Below are positions 33,695 through 41,084 of a DNA stretch of 41,084 nucleotides, in pieces. The position numbers were made by a program, and so were the translations under genes. Source of the DNA: Acidimicrobiaceae bacterium (GTDB taxonomy: Bacteria > Actinomycetota > Acidimicrobiia > Acidimicrobiales > Ilumatobacteraceae); the NCBI GenBank assembly GCA_947467375.1, contig CANIHL010000009.1, forward strand, positions 1-41,084, written 5' to 3'. Within the stretch, counting starts at the first letter, position 1. Each line of letters opens with the position of its first letter. The notes beneath the pieces are model-generated. The model was given only the letters and a program-made list of their open reading frames with translations, had not been told where the DNA came from and made no database searches.

Positions 33695-34774
33695 ATGCCA
33701 TCAAAACCAACCAAGAAGAAGCCAGTTTCCAAAAAGCCGGCAGCGAAGAAAAAGTCCACTGCCAAAAAGCCCGTCGCAAAGAAGAAGCCTGCGGCTAAGA
33801 AACCCGCCAACAATAAGGCTGCAGCAGCCAAGAAGAAGGCTGAGCTCGCCAAGAAGGCTGCGCTGAAGAAGAAGATCGAAGCGAAGAAAATTGCCGACCG
33901 GAAGAAGGTTGAGCTCGCCAAGAAGGCTGCGCTGAAGAAGAAGATCGAGGCCCAAAAGAAGGCTGAGGCCCAAAAGAAGGCGGCGCTGAAAAAGAAGATC
34001 GACGCCCAGAAAAAGATTGAGGCCAAGAAGAAGGCCGATGCCAAGAAGGCCGCCGATGTTTTGCGTAAAAAGCAAATTCGCGAGCGTGAAATTGCAAAGA
34101 AGCAACTCGCTGCTGCAAAGAAGAAAGAGCTGGCTGAAAAGGCGAAAGCAAAGGCCATAGCCGATAAGGAAAAGGCAAAAGAGAAAATCAGGCTCGCTGC
34201 CGAAAAGCAGGCGCAACGCGAGGCTGCTGAAAAGCAAAAAATCGCTGAACGCGAAGCTAAGGAAGCAGCACGCCTTGCAGCACTTGCTGAAAAAGAAGCT
34301 GCTCGTGAAGCAGCCTTGCGCGCGAAGCGCAAACCAGAACCACCACCTCGTCCGGTCATTGTTAAGACCGAGTTTCACGATGGTATTCAGGCAACCAAGG
34401 AATTTGATCTCAAGTTTTTGATCAGCCAACGTGAAGCGTTGTTGGAAAAGCGTTCACTCCTGACAAAGCAGGCAGTGCGCTTGGAAGACGAAGCCAACGC
34501 CATGATTGAAGACGTCGAAATGGGAGACGTGCAGTTTGATGAAGAGGGCGGCGAAGGGGACACCATGGTGGTGGAACGCGAACGCGACCTCATGCTGTCG
34601 GCTCAGGCTCGCCAAGAAGTAGAAGAGATTGACGGTGCGCTTGCTCGCATCGTCAGCGGTGAATATGGGTACTCCGTGCATAGCGGCTTACCAATTCCAC
34701 GCGAGCGCTTGAAGGCGATTCCATGGACAACTGAATCGGTATTGGAGCGGGTCGGCGGCATCGGTCGTCGATGA
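33695..34774 (+). CDS. Lysine/alanine-rich DksA/TraR-like protein without zinc-finger cysteines
   Basis: A 359-residue protein in two parts. Residues about 1-220 are Lys/Ala-rich and strongly basic, like a histone H1 tail and coiled-coil, with tandem repeats. Residues about 240-359 resemble the DksA/TraR family, ending in LARIVSGEYGYSVHSGLPIPRERLKAIPW. Where the family has CxxC this protein has SVHS, and there is no cysteine anywhere. DksA proteins bind RNA polymerase; here DNA binding through the basic part is likely, and polymerase binding is an inference. The ATG at 33695 is chosen for its strong Shine-Dalgarno sequence AGGGAGGT (33683-33690); the GTG at 33668 overlaps ileS. The same place in Streptomyces holds a DksA-like gene. 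Confidence 0.8.
   Translation: MPSKPTKKKPVSKKPAAKKKSTAKKPVAKKKPAAKKPANNKAAAAKKKAELAKKAALKKKIEAKKIADRKKVELAKKAALKKKIEAQKKAEAQKKAALKKKIDAQKKIEAKKKADAKKAADVLRKKQIREREIAKKQLAAAKKKELAEKAKAKAIADKEKAKEKIRLAAEKQAQREAAEKQKIAEREAKEAARLAALAEKEAAREAALRAKRKPEPPPRPVIVKTEFHDGIQATKEFDLKFLISQREALLEKRSLLTKQAVRLEDEANAMIEDVEMGDVQFDEEGGEGDTMVVERERDLMLSAQARQEVEEIDGALARIVSGEYGYSVHSGLPIPRERLKAIPWTTESVLERVGGIGRR
33841..33948 (+). repeat. Tandem 69-bp repeat in the lysine-rich gene
   Basis: A 39-base stretch starting TGAGCTCGCCAAGAAGGCTG at 33841 recurs without change at 33910, 69 bp (23 codons) downstream. A third, more diverged copy follows from about 33970. The repeat keeps frame and encodes the motif ELAKKAALKKKIE. 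The exact DNA match suggests recent duplication, and copy number may vary among strains. Confidence 0.85.
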
Positions 34775-35268
34775 CCTCAGCATTTGCGCGCGTGCGCACG
34801 AGTTGGATTGGAGCATGCGCCGCATTAGCTGTGCTTGTTCTTGACATACTCACTAAAGGCTGGGCAGTTTCTGCGTTGTCTGATGGACGTGACATCCACA
34901 TTTTTTGGACTCTGCACTTTGCTCTCACGCATAACGAAGGCATGGCGTTTTCAACTGGCGCCAATGTGGGACCATTTATTGGCATGCTCGCAATCGTGGT
35001 GATTGCCATTTTGCTGCTCACCATGCGCAAACAGAGCAATGTTGTGTCGCTCGTTGCGACAGGCTGCATTATTGGCGGAGCGATGGGCAATGTTCTTGAC
35101 CGCGTGTTTCGTGGTGACGGATTCATGGGCGGGGCAGTTGTCGATTTCATCGACTTTCGTTGGTGGCCGGTATTTAATGTTGCCGATATCGGCATTGTGT
35201 GCGGCGCAATTGCAGTTGCGTACAGCATGATTGTTTCTCAACCCGAAGTTTTAGAAGGAACCGAATAG
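34771..35268 (+). CDS. lspA: Lipoprotein signal peptidase (signal peptidase II)
   Basis: A 165-residue membrane aspartyl protease that cuts prolipoprotein signal peptides after lipidation. Four hydrophobic segments are visible. The catalytic aspartates are Asp110 in GNVLDR and Asp139 in FNVADI; the NEGMAF segment (55-60) is the family NxG-AF motif. It would process the small lipoprotein encoded at 5868-6014. The ATG overlaps the stop of the lysine-rich gene (ATGA), and the TAG shares one base with the GTG of the next gene. Confidence 0.95.
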   Translation: MTSAFARVRTSWIGACAALAVLVLDILTKGWAVSALSDGRDIHIFWTLHFALTHNEGMAFSTGANVGPFIGMLAIVVIAILLLTMRKQSNVVSLVATGCIIGGAMGNVLDRVFRGDGFMGGAVVDFIDFRWWPVFNVADIGIVCGAIAVAYSMIVSQPEVLEGTE

Positions 35269-36182
35269 TGCTTATTGAAACCATTCCTGCCGCATTGCAC
35301 GAACAGCGACTTGACCGCGTAGTTGCCTTGATCGCCGATATCAGTCGGGCCACTACGTCAACGCTTATTGAGTTAGGTGGCGTCACCCTTGACGGAGTTG
35401 CCGGTGTAGCCGGCAAGGTCAAAGTGCGCGAAGGCCAAGAAGTCACGATCAACACCTCGATGATTCCCGAGAAGGAATTGCCCCAGGGTGACGCTTCAGT
35501 AGTTCTCGATGTGGTGTATGCCGACGACGACGTGATTGTGGTGAACAAAGCGCCAGGAATTGTGGTGCACCCAGGCTCTGGAAATCCGAGTGGAACATTG
35601 GTGAACGGAATATTGGCGTTGTACCCAGAAGTTGCCACGGTTGGAGATCAACTTCGCCCTGGAGTGGTGCATCGTTTAGATGCAGGAACCAGTGGCCTGA
35701 TGGTGGTGGCCAGGTCGCAGGTTGCTTACGATTTCTTGGTCGATGCGCTCACTCGTCGCGATGTAACTCGCGTGTATATCGCACTCGTGTGGGGACACCC
35801 TGAAGTTTCAACAGGTCTGATTGACGCGCCGATTGGACGCGATCAGCGCGATCCTACGAAAATGGCTGTGGTCATTGACGGAAAATTTGCCCGCACTCAT
35901 TACGACGTGAAGAAAAAGTTTGAGCTTCCGCAACCTTGCGCACTTGTTGAGTGTCAATTGGAAACAGGGCGTACGCATCAAATTCGTGTGCACCTCGATT
36001 CGATCGATAACCCAGTAGTCGGGGACTCCACGTATGGAGGGGCAAGAAGTTCGCTGTCTTCTCCGCGACCAATGTTGCACGCAGCGAAACTCAGTTTTGC
36101 TCACCCAACTACTGGTGAAGTGATGACGTTTGAAGCGCCGGTTCCACAAGACATGCAAGCGGTAATCGACCGCTGCGAATAA
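35268..36182 (+). CDS. RluA-family pseudouridine synthase (RluD-type)
   Basis: A 304-residue enzyme that converts uridine to pseudouridine in rRNA. An S4 RNA-binding domain (about 13-65) is followed by the catalytic domain with HRLDAGTSG, where Asp138 is the nucleophile, and by the LETGRTHQIRVH motif. By family and position next to lspA it is probably the 23S rRNA enzyme RluD, but substrate specificity is inferred. The GTG start shares its first base with the lspA stop. It converges with the Rrf2 gene, with 3 bases between the two stop codons. Confidence 0.93.
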   Translation: MLIETIPAALHEQRLDRVVALIADISRATTSTLIELGGVTLDGVAGVAGKVKVREGQEVTINTSMIPEKELPQGDASVVLDVVYADDDVIVVNKAPGIVVHPGSGNPSGTLVNGILALYPEVATVGDQLRPGVVHRLDAGTSGLMVVARSQVAYDFLVDALTRRDVTRVYIALVWGHPEVSTGLIDAPIGRDQRDPTKMAVVIDGKFARTHYDVKKKFELPQPCALVECQLETGRTHQIRVHLDSIDNPVVGDSTYGGARSSLSSPRPMLHAAKLSFAHPTTGEVMTFEAPVPQDMQAVIDRCE

Positions 36183-36185
36183 GTG

Positions 36186-36632
36186 TTAGTGGTGAAGTTC
36201 TGGCCACTGGGCAGTGCCACGAGCGGCCTGCGCAATTTTGGCCAACGTGTAGTCGGCTAGGTGATGGCGCATATGTTCGCCAGCCACGTTCCAAATAGCG
36301 AGCAACACGCAGTGTCCTTCGTGGTCGCACGCACCATCTTGGTGTGGTTGACCAAAATCACCCAACGTGATTGGGCCGTCGGCTGCGGCAATAATTTCGG
36401 AGAGCAAAATTTCTTCTGGAGGGCGAGCCAGTACGTAGCCACCACCAACACCACGTTTTGATTTCACGAGGCCTGCGCCTTTTAGGACGAGCAGAATTTG
36501 TTCGAGATAAGGCTGGGGAAGTGCGGTGCGCGTGGCAATATCGCGAACTGAAGTTGGCCCGTGTTCTTCGGAGTGAAGGGCAAGCGACAACAGCGCACGA
36601 CACGCATAGTCACCACGAGTAGATACACGCAC
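36186..36632 (-). CDS. Rrf2 family transcriptional regulator
   Basis: A 148-residue winged-helix regulator. The N-terminal part has STRGDYACRALLSLAL, the helix-turn-helix (SVRDIATRTALPQPYLEQIL) and the wing (KSKRGVGGGYVLARP), all typical of Rrf2. Iron-sulfur Rrf2 proteins use three cysteines; here Cys102 and Cys108 are present in CDHEGHC, but the third position (114) is Trp. A further Cys11 and nearby His residues (His104, His107, His120) could serve as ligands. The GTG at 36632 gives the family N-terminus; a TACACT hexamer lies 6 bases upstream, so the mRNA is probably leaderless. It diverges from the phosphodiesterase-like gene. Confidence 0.9.
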   Translation of the reverse strand: MRVSTRGDYACRALLSLALHSEEHGPTSVRDIATRTALPQPYLEQILLVLKGAGLVKSKRGVGGGYVLARPPEEILLSEIIAAADGPITLGDFGQPHQDGACDHEGHCVLLAIWNVAGEHMRHHLADYTLAKIAQAARGTAQWPELHH

Positions 36633-36650
36633 TCTTGTAGTGTAGATCGG
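36633..36650. promoter_or_regulatory. Divergent promoter with overlapping -10 elements
   Basis: Only 18 bp separate two divergent start codons (GTG 36632 minus, GTG 36651 plus). On the plus strand TAGTGT (36638-36643) is 7 bases before its GTG; on the minus strand TACACT (36644-36639) is 6 bases before its GTG. The two hexamers share five base pairs, so one AT-rich opening could serve both directions and both messages would be leaderless. Neither has a good -35 element. An Rrf2 protein bound here would affect both genes. Confidence 0.5.
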
Positions 36651-37754
36651 GTGCCTACTCCGCGAGTCCCCGACTATCAAGGTGGCTCAATTGCGGGCTT
36701 GATCCCCGCCCTTTTAGGTCCTCGTGGAACTCAGGAAATTCCTCAGTGGATGCCTTCGTGCGTACAAGGGGCGAACCAGGTGGTGCTCTTGGTGCTCGAT
36801 GGACTCGGCTGGCATCAGCTACGTGAGCATCAACAACATGCGCCGATGCTGTCAAGCATGCAAGGTGGTTCCATCACCAGCGTTGCTCCAACAACAACGG
36901 TCACTGCATTGACATCGATTGCTACGGGTCTTACTCCAGGCGAACACGGAATGATGGGGTATCGCATCGACCTCGGAGGTCATGTGGTGCAGATGTTGAG
37001 ATGGGGAGACGATAAAGGCGACCTGCGTGCAACGTATCCCCCTGATTTGGTTCAACCATGCCCGCCATTTATGGGTGCTGCCGTACCGGTGCTGAGTAAG
37101 GCCGAGCTTGAGGGTTCTGCTTTTACCGAGGCGCACCTACGTGGTTCGCGGCCGATGGGTTGGCGTGCGGCATCGAGTATTGCTGTGCAAGTTGGTCAGT
37201 TGTTGCGCAGTGGACAAAAGTTTGTGTACGCCTATTACGACGGTGTTGACAAGATTGCCCACGAACGCGGCTTTGGTGAGTACTACAACTCCGAACTGCG
37301 TAACGCCGATCGTTTAGTCGCTGATGTTGCAGAAGCGTTAGTACCTGGCTCGGTGTTGTTGGTGACAGCAGACCATGGTCAAGTGCATGTGGGGCAGAAT
37401 ACGCAGACGCCGCATGCTGATGTGCTGTCACGCATTACGCATCAATCTGGAGAAGGAAGATTTCGCTGGCTACATGCCAAATCTGGTGCCGAACAGGACT
37501 TGTTGGATGCAGCGAAACAGCATCACGCACAAGACGCATGGGTGGTGTCGCGTGACGAAGCTTGTGACCAGCAATGGTTTGGCAAACGCGTGACCGACGC
37601 GGCGCGTAAACGACTTGGCGATGTTGCGTTATTGCCGTTTACGGCTACCAGTTTTGATGAGCCACTGGATTCCGGCTCGTATTCGTTGGTCTGTCGACAT
37701 GGGTCGCTCACCGACGCCGAAATCGATGTGCCATTATTGGCAGTTGTACGCTGA
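36651..37754 (+). CDS. Alkaline phosphatase superfamily protein (nucleotide pyrophosphatase/phosphodiesterase-like)
   Basis: A 367-residue predicted metallohydrolase. Metal-binding and nucleophile positions fit the family: Asp50 in LVLDGLGW, Thr residues at 81-83 in APTTTVTALTS, Asp200/His204 in YDGVDKIAH, and Asp241/His242 in TADHGQVH. Members cleave phosphodiester or phosphate ester bonds; the substrate is unknown. There is no signal peptide, so it is probably cytoplasmic. The GTG at 36651 is preceded by a -10-like hexamer at 7 bases. The gene ends 7 bases before dnaE. Confidence 0.85.
   Translation: MPTPRVPDYQGGSIAGLIPALLGPRGTQEIPQWMPSCVQGANQVVLLVLDGLGWHQLREHQQHAPMLSSMQGGSITSVAPTTTVTALTSIATGLTPGEHGMMGYRIDLGGHVVQMLRWGDDKGDLRATYPPDLVQPCPPFMGAAVPVLSKAELEGSAFTEAHLRGSRPMGWRAASSIAVQVGQLLRSGQKFVYAYYDGVDKIAHERGFGEYYNSELRNADRLVADVAEALVPGSVLLVTADHGQVHVGQNTQTPHADVLSRITHQSGEGRFRWLHAKSGAEQDLLDAAKQHHAQDAWVVSRDEACDQQWFGKRVTDAARKRLGDVALLPFTATSFDEPLDSGSYSLVCRHGSLTDAEIDVPLLAVVR
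37747..37752 (+). promoter_or_regulatory. dnaE: Weak candidate -10 element (TACGCT) before dnaE
   Basis: TACGCT lies 9 bases before the dnaE ATG and overlaps the end of the preceding gene. The spacing is slightly longer than at the other starts in the window, and no Shine-Dalgarno sequence is present. Read-through from the upstream gene is an equally good explanation. Confidence 0.25.
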
Positions 37755-37761
37755 GTTTGTA

Positions 37762-40700
37762 ATGGCCGATTCGTTCACTCACTTACATGTCCACACGGAA
37801 TATTCCATGTTGGACGGTGCTTCACGCCTGGACGAATTAGTTGGCAAAGCTGCAGCCGAAGGAATGCCAGCGCTTGGAATGACTGATCACGGCAACATGT
37901 ACGGCGTTGTCGATTTTTATAAGCAGTGCAAAGAAAAAGGTATTAAGCCGATCATCGGTACCGAGGCATACATGGCGCACGAGCATCGCTCGGAGCGTCC
38001 GTCGCGACGCGGGCGAATTGACGACTCGGGTGGCGAAACCGAAAGTGGGGGAAAGGTGTACTACCACCTCACCTTGCTTGCCGAGAACAACATCGGATAC
38101 AAGAACCTCATCAAATTGTCGAGCCTTGCATTCCTAGAGGGCTACTACTACCAGCCGAGAATGGACTGGGAACTTCTGCAACGCCACAGCGAAGGCATTA
38201 TTGCAACGAGTGGATGTTTGGGCGGTCACGTTTTGCAGAAGATGTTGAAGGGCGACATGTCTGGCGCGGCGACCGATGCCGGACGACTACAAGACATTTT
38301 CGGCAAAGACAATTTCTTTATTGAACTTCAAGATCACGGAATCGCTGAGCAGCATCAAACTAATCCGCAACTCATTGAACTAGCCAAGAAGATTGGCGCG
38401 CCGTTGCTGGCAACGAACGACACCCACTACACGCATCGCGAAGACCATGAAGCACACGACGCTTTGTTATGTGTGCAAACTGGCTGCACCATTGCAGACC
38501 CAAACCGTTTCAAGTTTGAAGGCACCGAGCACTATCTGAAATCAGCGCAAGAAATGCGCTATCTGTTCCGTGAAGTTCCTGCTGCATGCGACAACACGCT
38601 GTGGATTGCTGAACGCGCCGAAATCGATATTCCATTTGGCAACTCGGTATTGCCGCACTTTCCAATTCCGGAGGGCTTTGCTGGCGATGGCGAATATCTT
38701 CGCGACCTCGCATACAAGGGCGCACACGAGCGTTGGGGCGAAAAGCTTCCCGATTCGATAACACAGCGACTTGACTACGAACTTGAAGTCATCGGTGGAA
38801 TGGGATTCAGTTCGTACTTCTTAATTGTGTGGGACCTCATTCGCTATGCGCGTGAACAAGACATTCGCGTTGGTCCTGGTCGCGGTTCAGCTGCTGGCTG
38901 TGCCATTGCGTATTGCTTGCGCATCACCGACCTTGACCCCATTAAGTACGACCTCATCTTTGAGCGGTTCCTAAATCCAAGTCGCATTTCAATGCCCGAT
39001 ATCGACATGGACTTTGACTCGCGCTACCGCGATCAAATGATCCGTTACGCAGCCGATAAGTACGGACGCGATCATGTTGCGCAAATCATTACATTCGGAA
39101 CAATCAAGGCGCGCAATGCTGTTCGCGATGCGGCTCGAGTGCTTGGTTATCCGTATCCACTCGGCGACAAAATTGCCAAGCTCATGCCGCCACTGGTGAT
39201 GGGTCGCGACACTCCGTTGAAGTACTGCTTCGAAGAGGATTCCAAGCACAAGGCTGGGTTCCAAGCAGCAGCCGACTTGCGTGCTCTCTGTGAAATCGAT
39301 CCTGACGTGAAACGCATTGTGCAAGTAGCTCGAGGCTTGGAAGGATTGAAGCGTTCAGTTGGAATTCACGCAGCAGCAGTGGTGATTACCAAAGAGCCGC
39401 TTACTGAGTATTTGCCAATTCAGCGTAAACCCGAACAGGGTCAAGCGCCTGAAGATGCGCCAGTGGTGACGCAGTACGAAATGCACGGAGTCGAAGATCT
39501 CGGTTTGTTGAAAATGGACATTCTTGGTTTGCGCAACCTTGACGTCATTTCAGACGCCAATGCCATGATTCGCAAGACGCGTGATGAGCGATTCTCGATT
39601 GATGCCATTCCAATGGACGACAAACCGACGTACGAGTTGCTGTCGCGCGGAGACACCATCGGAGTGTTCCAGTTGGAGTCCTCGCAGATGCGCGCATTGC
39701 TGAGGTCGCTCATTCCCGAGCGCTTTGAAGACCTCTCTGCCGTACTCGCGTTGTACCGACCGGGTCCGATGAGCGCCAACATGCACAACGACTTTGCCGA
39801 CTACAAGAACAGTCGCAAGAAGATCCAGTATTTCCACCCCGATGCTGCAGACGTTTTGGGGGACACCTTTGGACTCATGATTTATCAGGAGAGTCTGATG
39901 CGCGTGTCGCAGAAGTTCGCTGGCTTTTCCATGGCCGAAGCAGACAACTTGCGCAAAGCATGCGGAAAGAAGATTCCCGAGAAGATGGAAGAAGCGCGTG
40001 GCAGCTTTGTTGCAGGCTGCGAGCAAACTGGATACGGCGTAGACCTGGGTGAAGAACTGTTTGACACCATTGTGAAATTTGCTGACTATGCATTTGCCAA
40101 GAGTCACGCGTATGGGTACGGACTCATTTCGTATCAAACTGCATATCTCAAAGCGCATTATCCGGTGGAGTACATGGCGTGCTTGCTCACCAGCGTGAAA
40201 GCGAACTACGAAAAGGCCGCTGTGTATTTGTCGGATGCGCGTACCAGTGGCATCACCGTGTTGACACCCGATATCAATCGTTCTGGCGTCAACTTCGAAC
40301 CAATCATCAACGGTGACGATCAGCAAATCACGTTTGGACTTAGCGCCATTCGCAACGTTGGAGAAGGTCTGGTGCGACAGATCATTGAGCATCGTGATGC
40401 ACATGGTGTTTTTGAGTCGTTCTATGACTTTGCAGAACGCGTACCCGAACAAGCACTAAACAAGCGGACCATCGAGTCGCTGATTAAAGCTGGAGCATTC
40501 GACAAACTCGGACACCCGCGCAAGGGCCTACTGATGGTGTTCGAATCAATCATTGACACCACCATGGTGCGCCGCCGCGAACGCGATCAGGGCGTGATGA
40601 GCCTGTTTGGTGACTTGGGAGATGAAACCGAAGGCTTCTCCGAGCGCCAAAATATTCCCGATCTGCAATTTGATAAGACCGAGCAGTTGAAGTTTGAAAA

Positions 40701-41084
40701 GGAAATGCTCGGTCTGTATGTGTCGGATCATCCGCTCATGGGAATTGAGGGAGCGTTGCGTCGTCGCGTTGACTGCTCAATTCCGGAAGCGCTAGAGCGA
40801 GATGATGGTGCATTCATGGTGATTGGTGGAATCGTGAACGGTCTTGCGCGCAAATACACGCGTAAGGGTGACCAGATGGCAACGTTTCAGTTAGAAGACT
40901 TGCAGGGTTCAGTTGAAGTCACATTGTTTCCAAAGACGTTGCAAAAATTTGGCCATCAGCTAGCTGACGACATTTTGGTATCGGTACGTGGGCGCCTCGA
41001 TAAGCGAGATGACAGCAGGGTTGGATTCATGGCAATGGACATCACCGTGTTGGAAGGGTTGCGTGCTTTCCAAGACTCGCTGCA
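37762..41084 (+). CDS. dnaE: DNA polymerase III alpha subunit, 3'-truncated by window edge
   Basis: The first 1107 residues or so of the replicative polymerase subunit; the frame is open at the right edge. An N-terminal PHP domain (HLHVHTEYSMLDG, MTDHGNMYG, TSGCLGG, TNDTHY) is followed by the polymerase core with GPGRGSAAG and the catalytic aspartates in PDIDMDFD, then the fingers (FAKSHAYGYGLISYQTAYLK), helix-hairpin-helix and an OB-fold region near the edge. An internal sliding-clamp-binding motif QGVMSLFG starts at about residue 943. The PHP metal ligands look intact, so proofreading by this domain is possible, as in mycobacterial DnaE1. The ATG at 37762 gives the family start. Confidence 0.97.
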   Translation, partial: MADSFTHLHVHTEYSMLDGASRLDELVGKAAAEGMPALGMTDHGNMYGVVDFYKQCKEKGIKPIIGTEAYMAHEHRSERPSRRGRIDDSGGETESGGKVYYHLTLLAENNIGYKNLIKLSSLAFLEGYYYQPRMDWELLQRHSEGIIATSGCLGGHVLQKMLKGDMSGAATDAGRLQDIFGKDNFFIELQDHGIAEQHQTNPQLIELAKKIGAPLLATNDTHYTHREDHEAHDALLCVQTGCTIADPNRFKFEGTEHYLKSAQEMRYLFREVPAACDNTLWIAERAEIDIPFGNSVLPHFPIPEGFAGDGEYLRDLAYKGAHERWGEKLPDSITQRLDYELEVIGGMGFSSYFLIVWDLIRYAREQDIRVGPGRGSAAGCAIAYCLRITDLDPIKYDLIFERFLNPSRISMPDIDMDFDSRYRDQMIRYAADKYGRDHVAQIITFGTIKARNAVRDAARVLGYPYPLGDKIAKLMPPLVMGRDTPLKYCFEEDSKHKAGFQAAADLRALCEIDPDVKRIVQVARGLEGLKRSVGIHAAAVVITKEPLTEYLPIQRKPEQGQAPEDAPVVTQYEMHGVEDLGLLKMDILGLRNLDVISDANAMIRKTRDERFSIDAIPMDDKPTYELLSRGDTIGVFQLESSQMRALLRSLIPERFEDLSAVLALYRPGPMSANMHNDFADYKNSRKKIQYFHPDAADVLGDTFGLMIYQESLMRVSQKFAGFSMAEADNLRKACGKKIPEKMEEARGSFVAGCEQTGYGVDLGEELFDTIVKFADYAFAKSHAYGYGLISYQTAYLKAHYPVEYMACLLTSVKANYEKAAVYLSDARTSGITVLTPDINRSGVNFEPIINGDDQQITFGLSAIRNVGEGLVRQIIEHRDAHGVFESFYDFAERVPEQALNKRTIESLIKAGAFDKLGHPRKGLLMVFESIIDTTMVRRRERDQGVMSLFGDLGDETEGFSERQNIPDLQFDKTEQLKFEKEMLGLYVSDHPLMGIEGALRRRVDCSIPEALERDDGAFMVIGGIVNGLARKYTRKGDQMATFQLEDLQGSVEVTLFPKTLQKFGHQLADDILVSVRGRLDKRDDSRVGFMAMDITVLEGLRAFQDSL

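Noticed and set aside
33406-34359. A 317-codon minus-strand frame rich in Phe, Ala and Ser opposite the lysine-rich gene
   Set aside because: The composition follows from the complement of repeated AAG/GCC codons (CTT/GGC), and the plus strand has a good Shine-Dalgarno sequence and DksA-like end.
1-41084. Mobile elements, CRISPR arrays, tRNA or rRNA genes, prophage
   Set aside because: No transposase, integrase, terminal inverted repeats, regularly spaced repeats or tRNA-like cloverleaf was recognised; gene content is core chromosomal.

Overview
This window looks like chromosomal DNA of an actinomycete-type bacterium (Actinomycetota) of moderate GC. The evidence is a complete-looking division and cell wall (dcw) cluster followed by the order sepF, yggT, ileS, DksA-like gene, lspA, rluD and then dnaE, which is the order I know from Streptomyces. 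Supporting signs are a MurE with the DNPR motif of meso-diaminopimelate ligases, an FtsZ with a SepF-type C-terminal peptide, a DUF3040 protein near mraZ, and an MtrA/MtrB-like two-component pair. A lineage such as Acidimicrobiia is my guess from gene flavour, not something I can prove here. I see no phage, insertion sequence, CRISPR array, tRNA or rRNA.

Layout. 1-4399 (+): MoxR-type AAA ATPase, CoxE-like VWA protein, histidine phosphatase and a compact GMC oxidoreductase. 4396-9270 (-): a tightly packed six-gene operon reading small membrane protein, inositol monophosphatase-like enzyme, response regulator, sensor kinase, a 48-residue lipoprotein remnant and glycerol kinase; its last stop overlaps the stop of the convergent GMC gene. 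9306-13746 (+): DNA polymerase IV, DUF3040 protein, acyl-CoA dehydrogenase, a small conserved-looking protein, an HNH endonuclease and a lipoate ligase-like protein.

13842-30530 (+): the dcw cluster, opened by a four-box MraZ operator. Order: mraZ, a probable structured leader, rsmH, ftsL, ftsI, murE, mraY, murD, ftsW, murG, murC, a murB-ftsQ gene fusion, ftsZ, yggS, sepF, yggT. Two members expected by synteny are missing from their usual places: murF (between murE and mraY) and divIVA/wag31 (between yggT and ileS). 30573-36182 (+): ileS, a lysine-rich DksA-like protein without cysteines, lspA and an RluD-type pseudouridine synthase. 36186-41084: an Rrf2-type regulator (-) and a phosphodiesterase-like protein (+) that diverge from an 18-bp spacer, then dnaE, which runs off the right edge.

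How it fits together. Most of the window makes lipid II (MurB-G, MraY) and builds the division machine that uses it (FtsL, FtsI, FtsW, FtsQ, FtsZ, SepF). The most unusual point is that the cytosolic enzyme MurB and the membrane divisome protein FtsQ are one 751-residue polypeptide joined by a roughly 200-residue acidic linker. A second theme is the way genes start: several non-coupled genes have a TANNNT hexamer 6-8 bases before the start codon and no Shine-Dalgarno sequence, as expected for leaderless mRNAs, including one divergent pair whose two -10 elements overlap.
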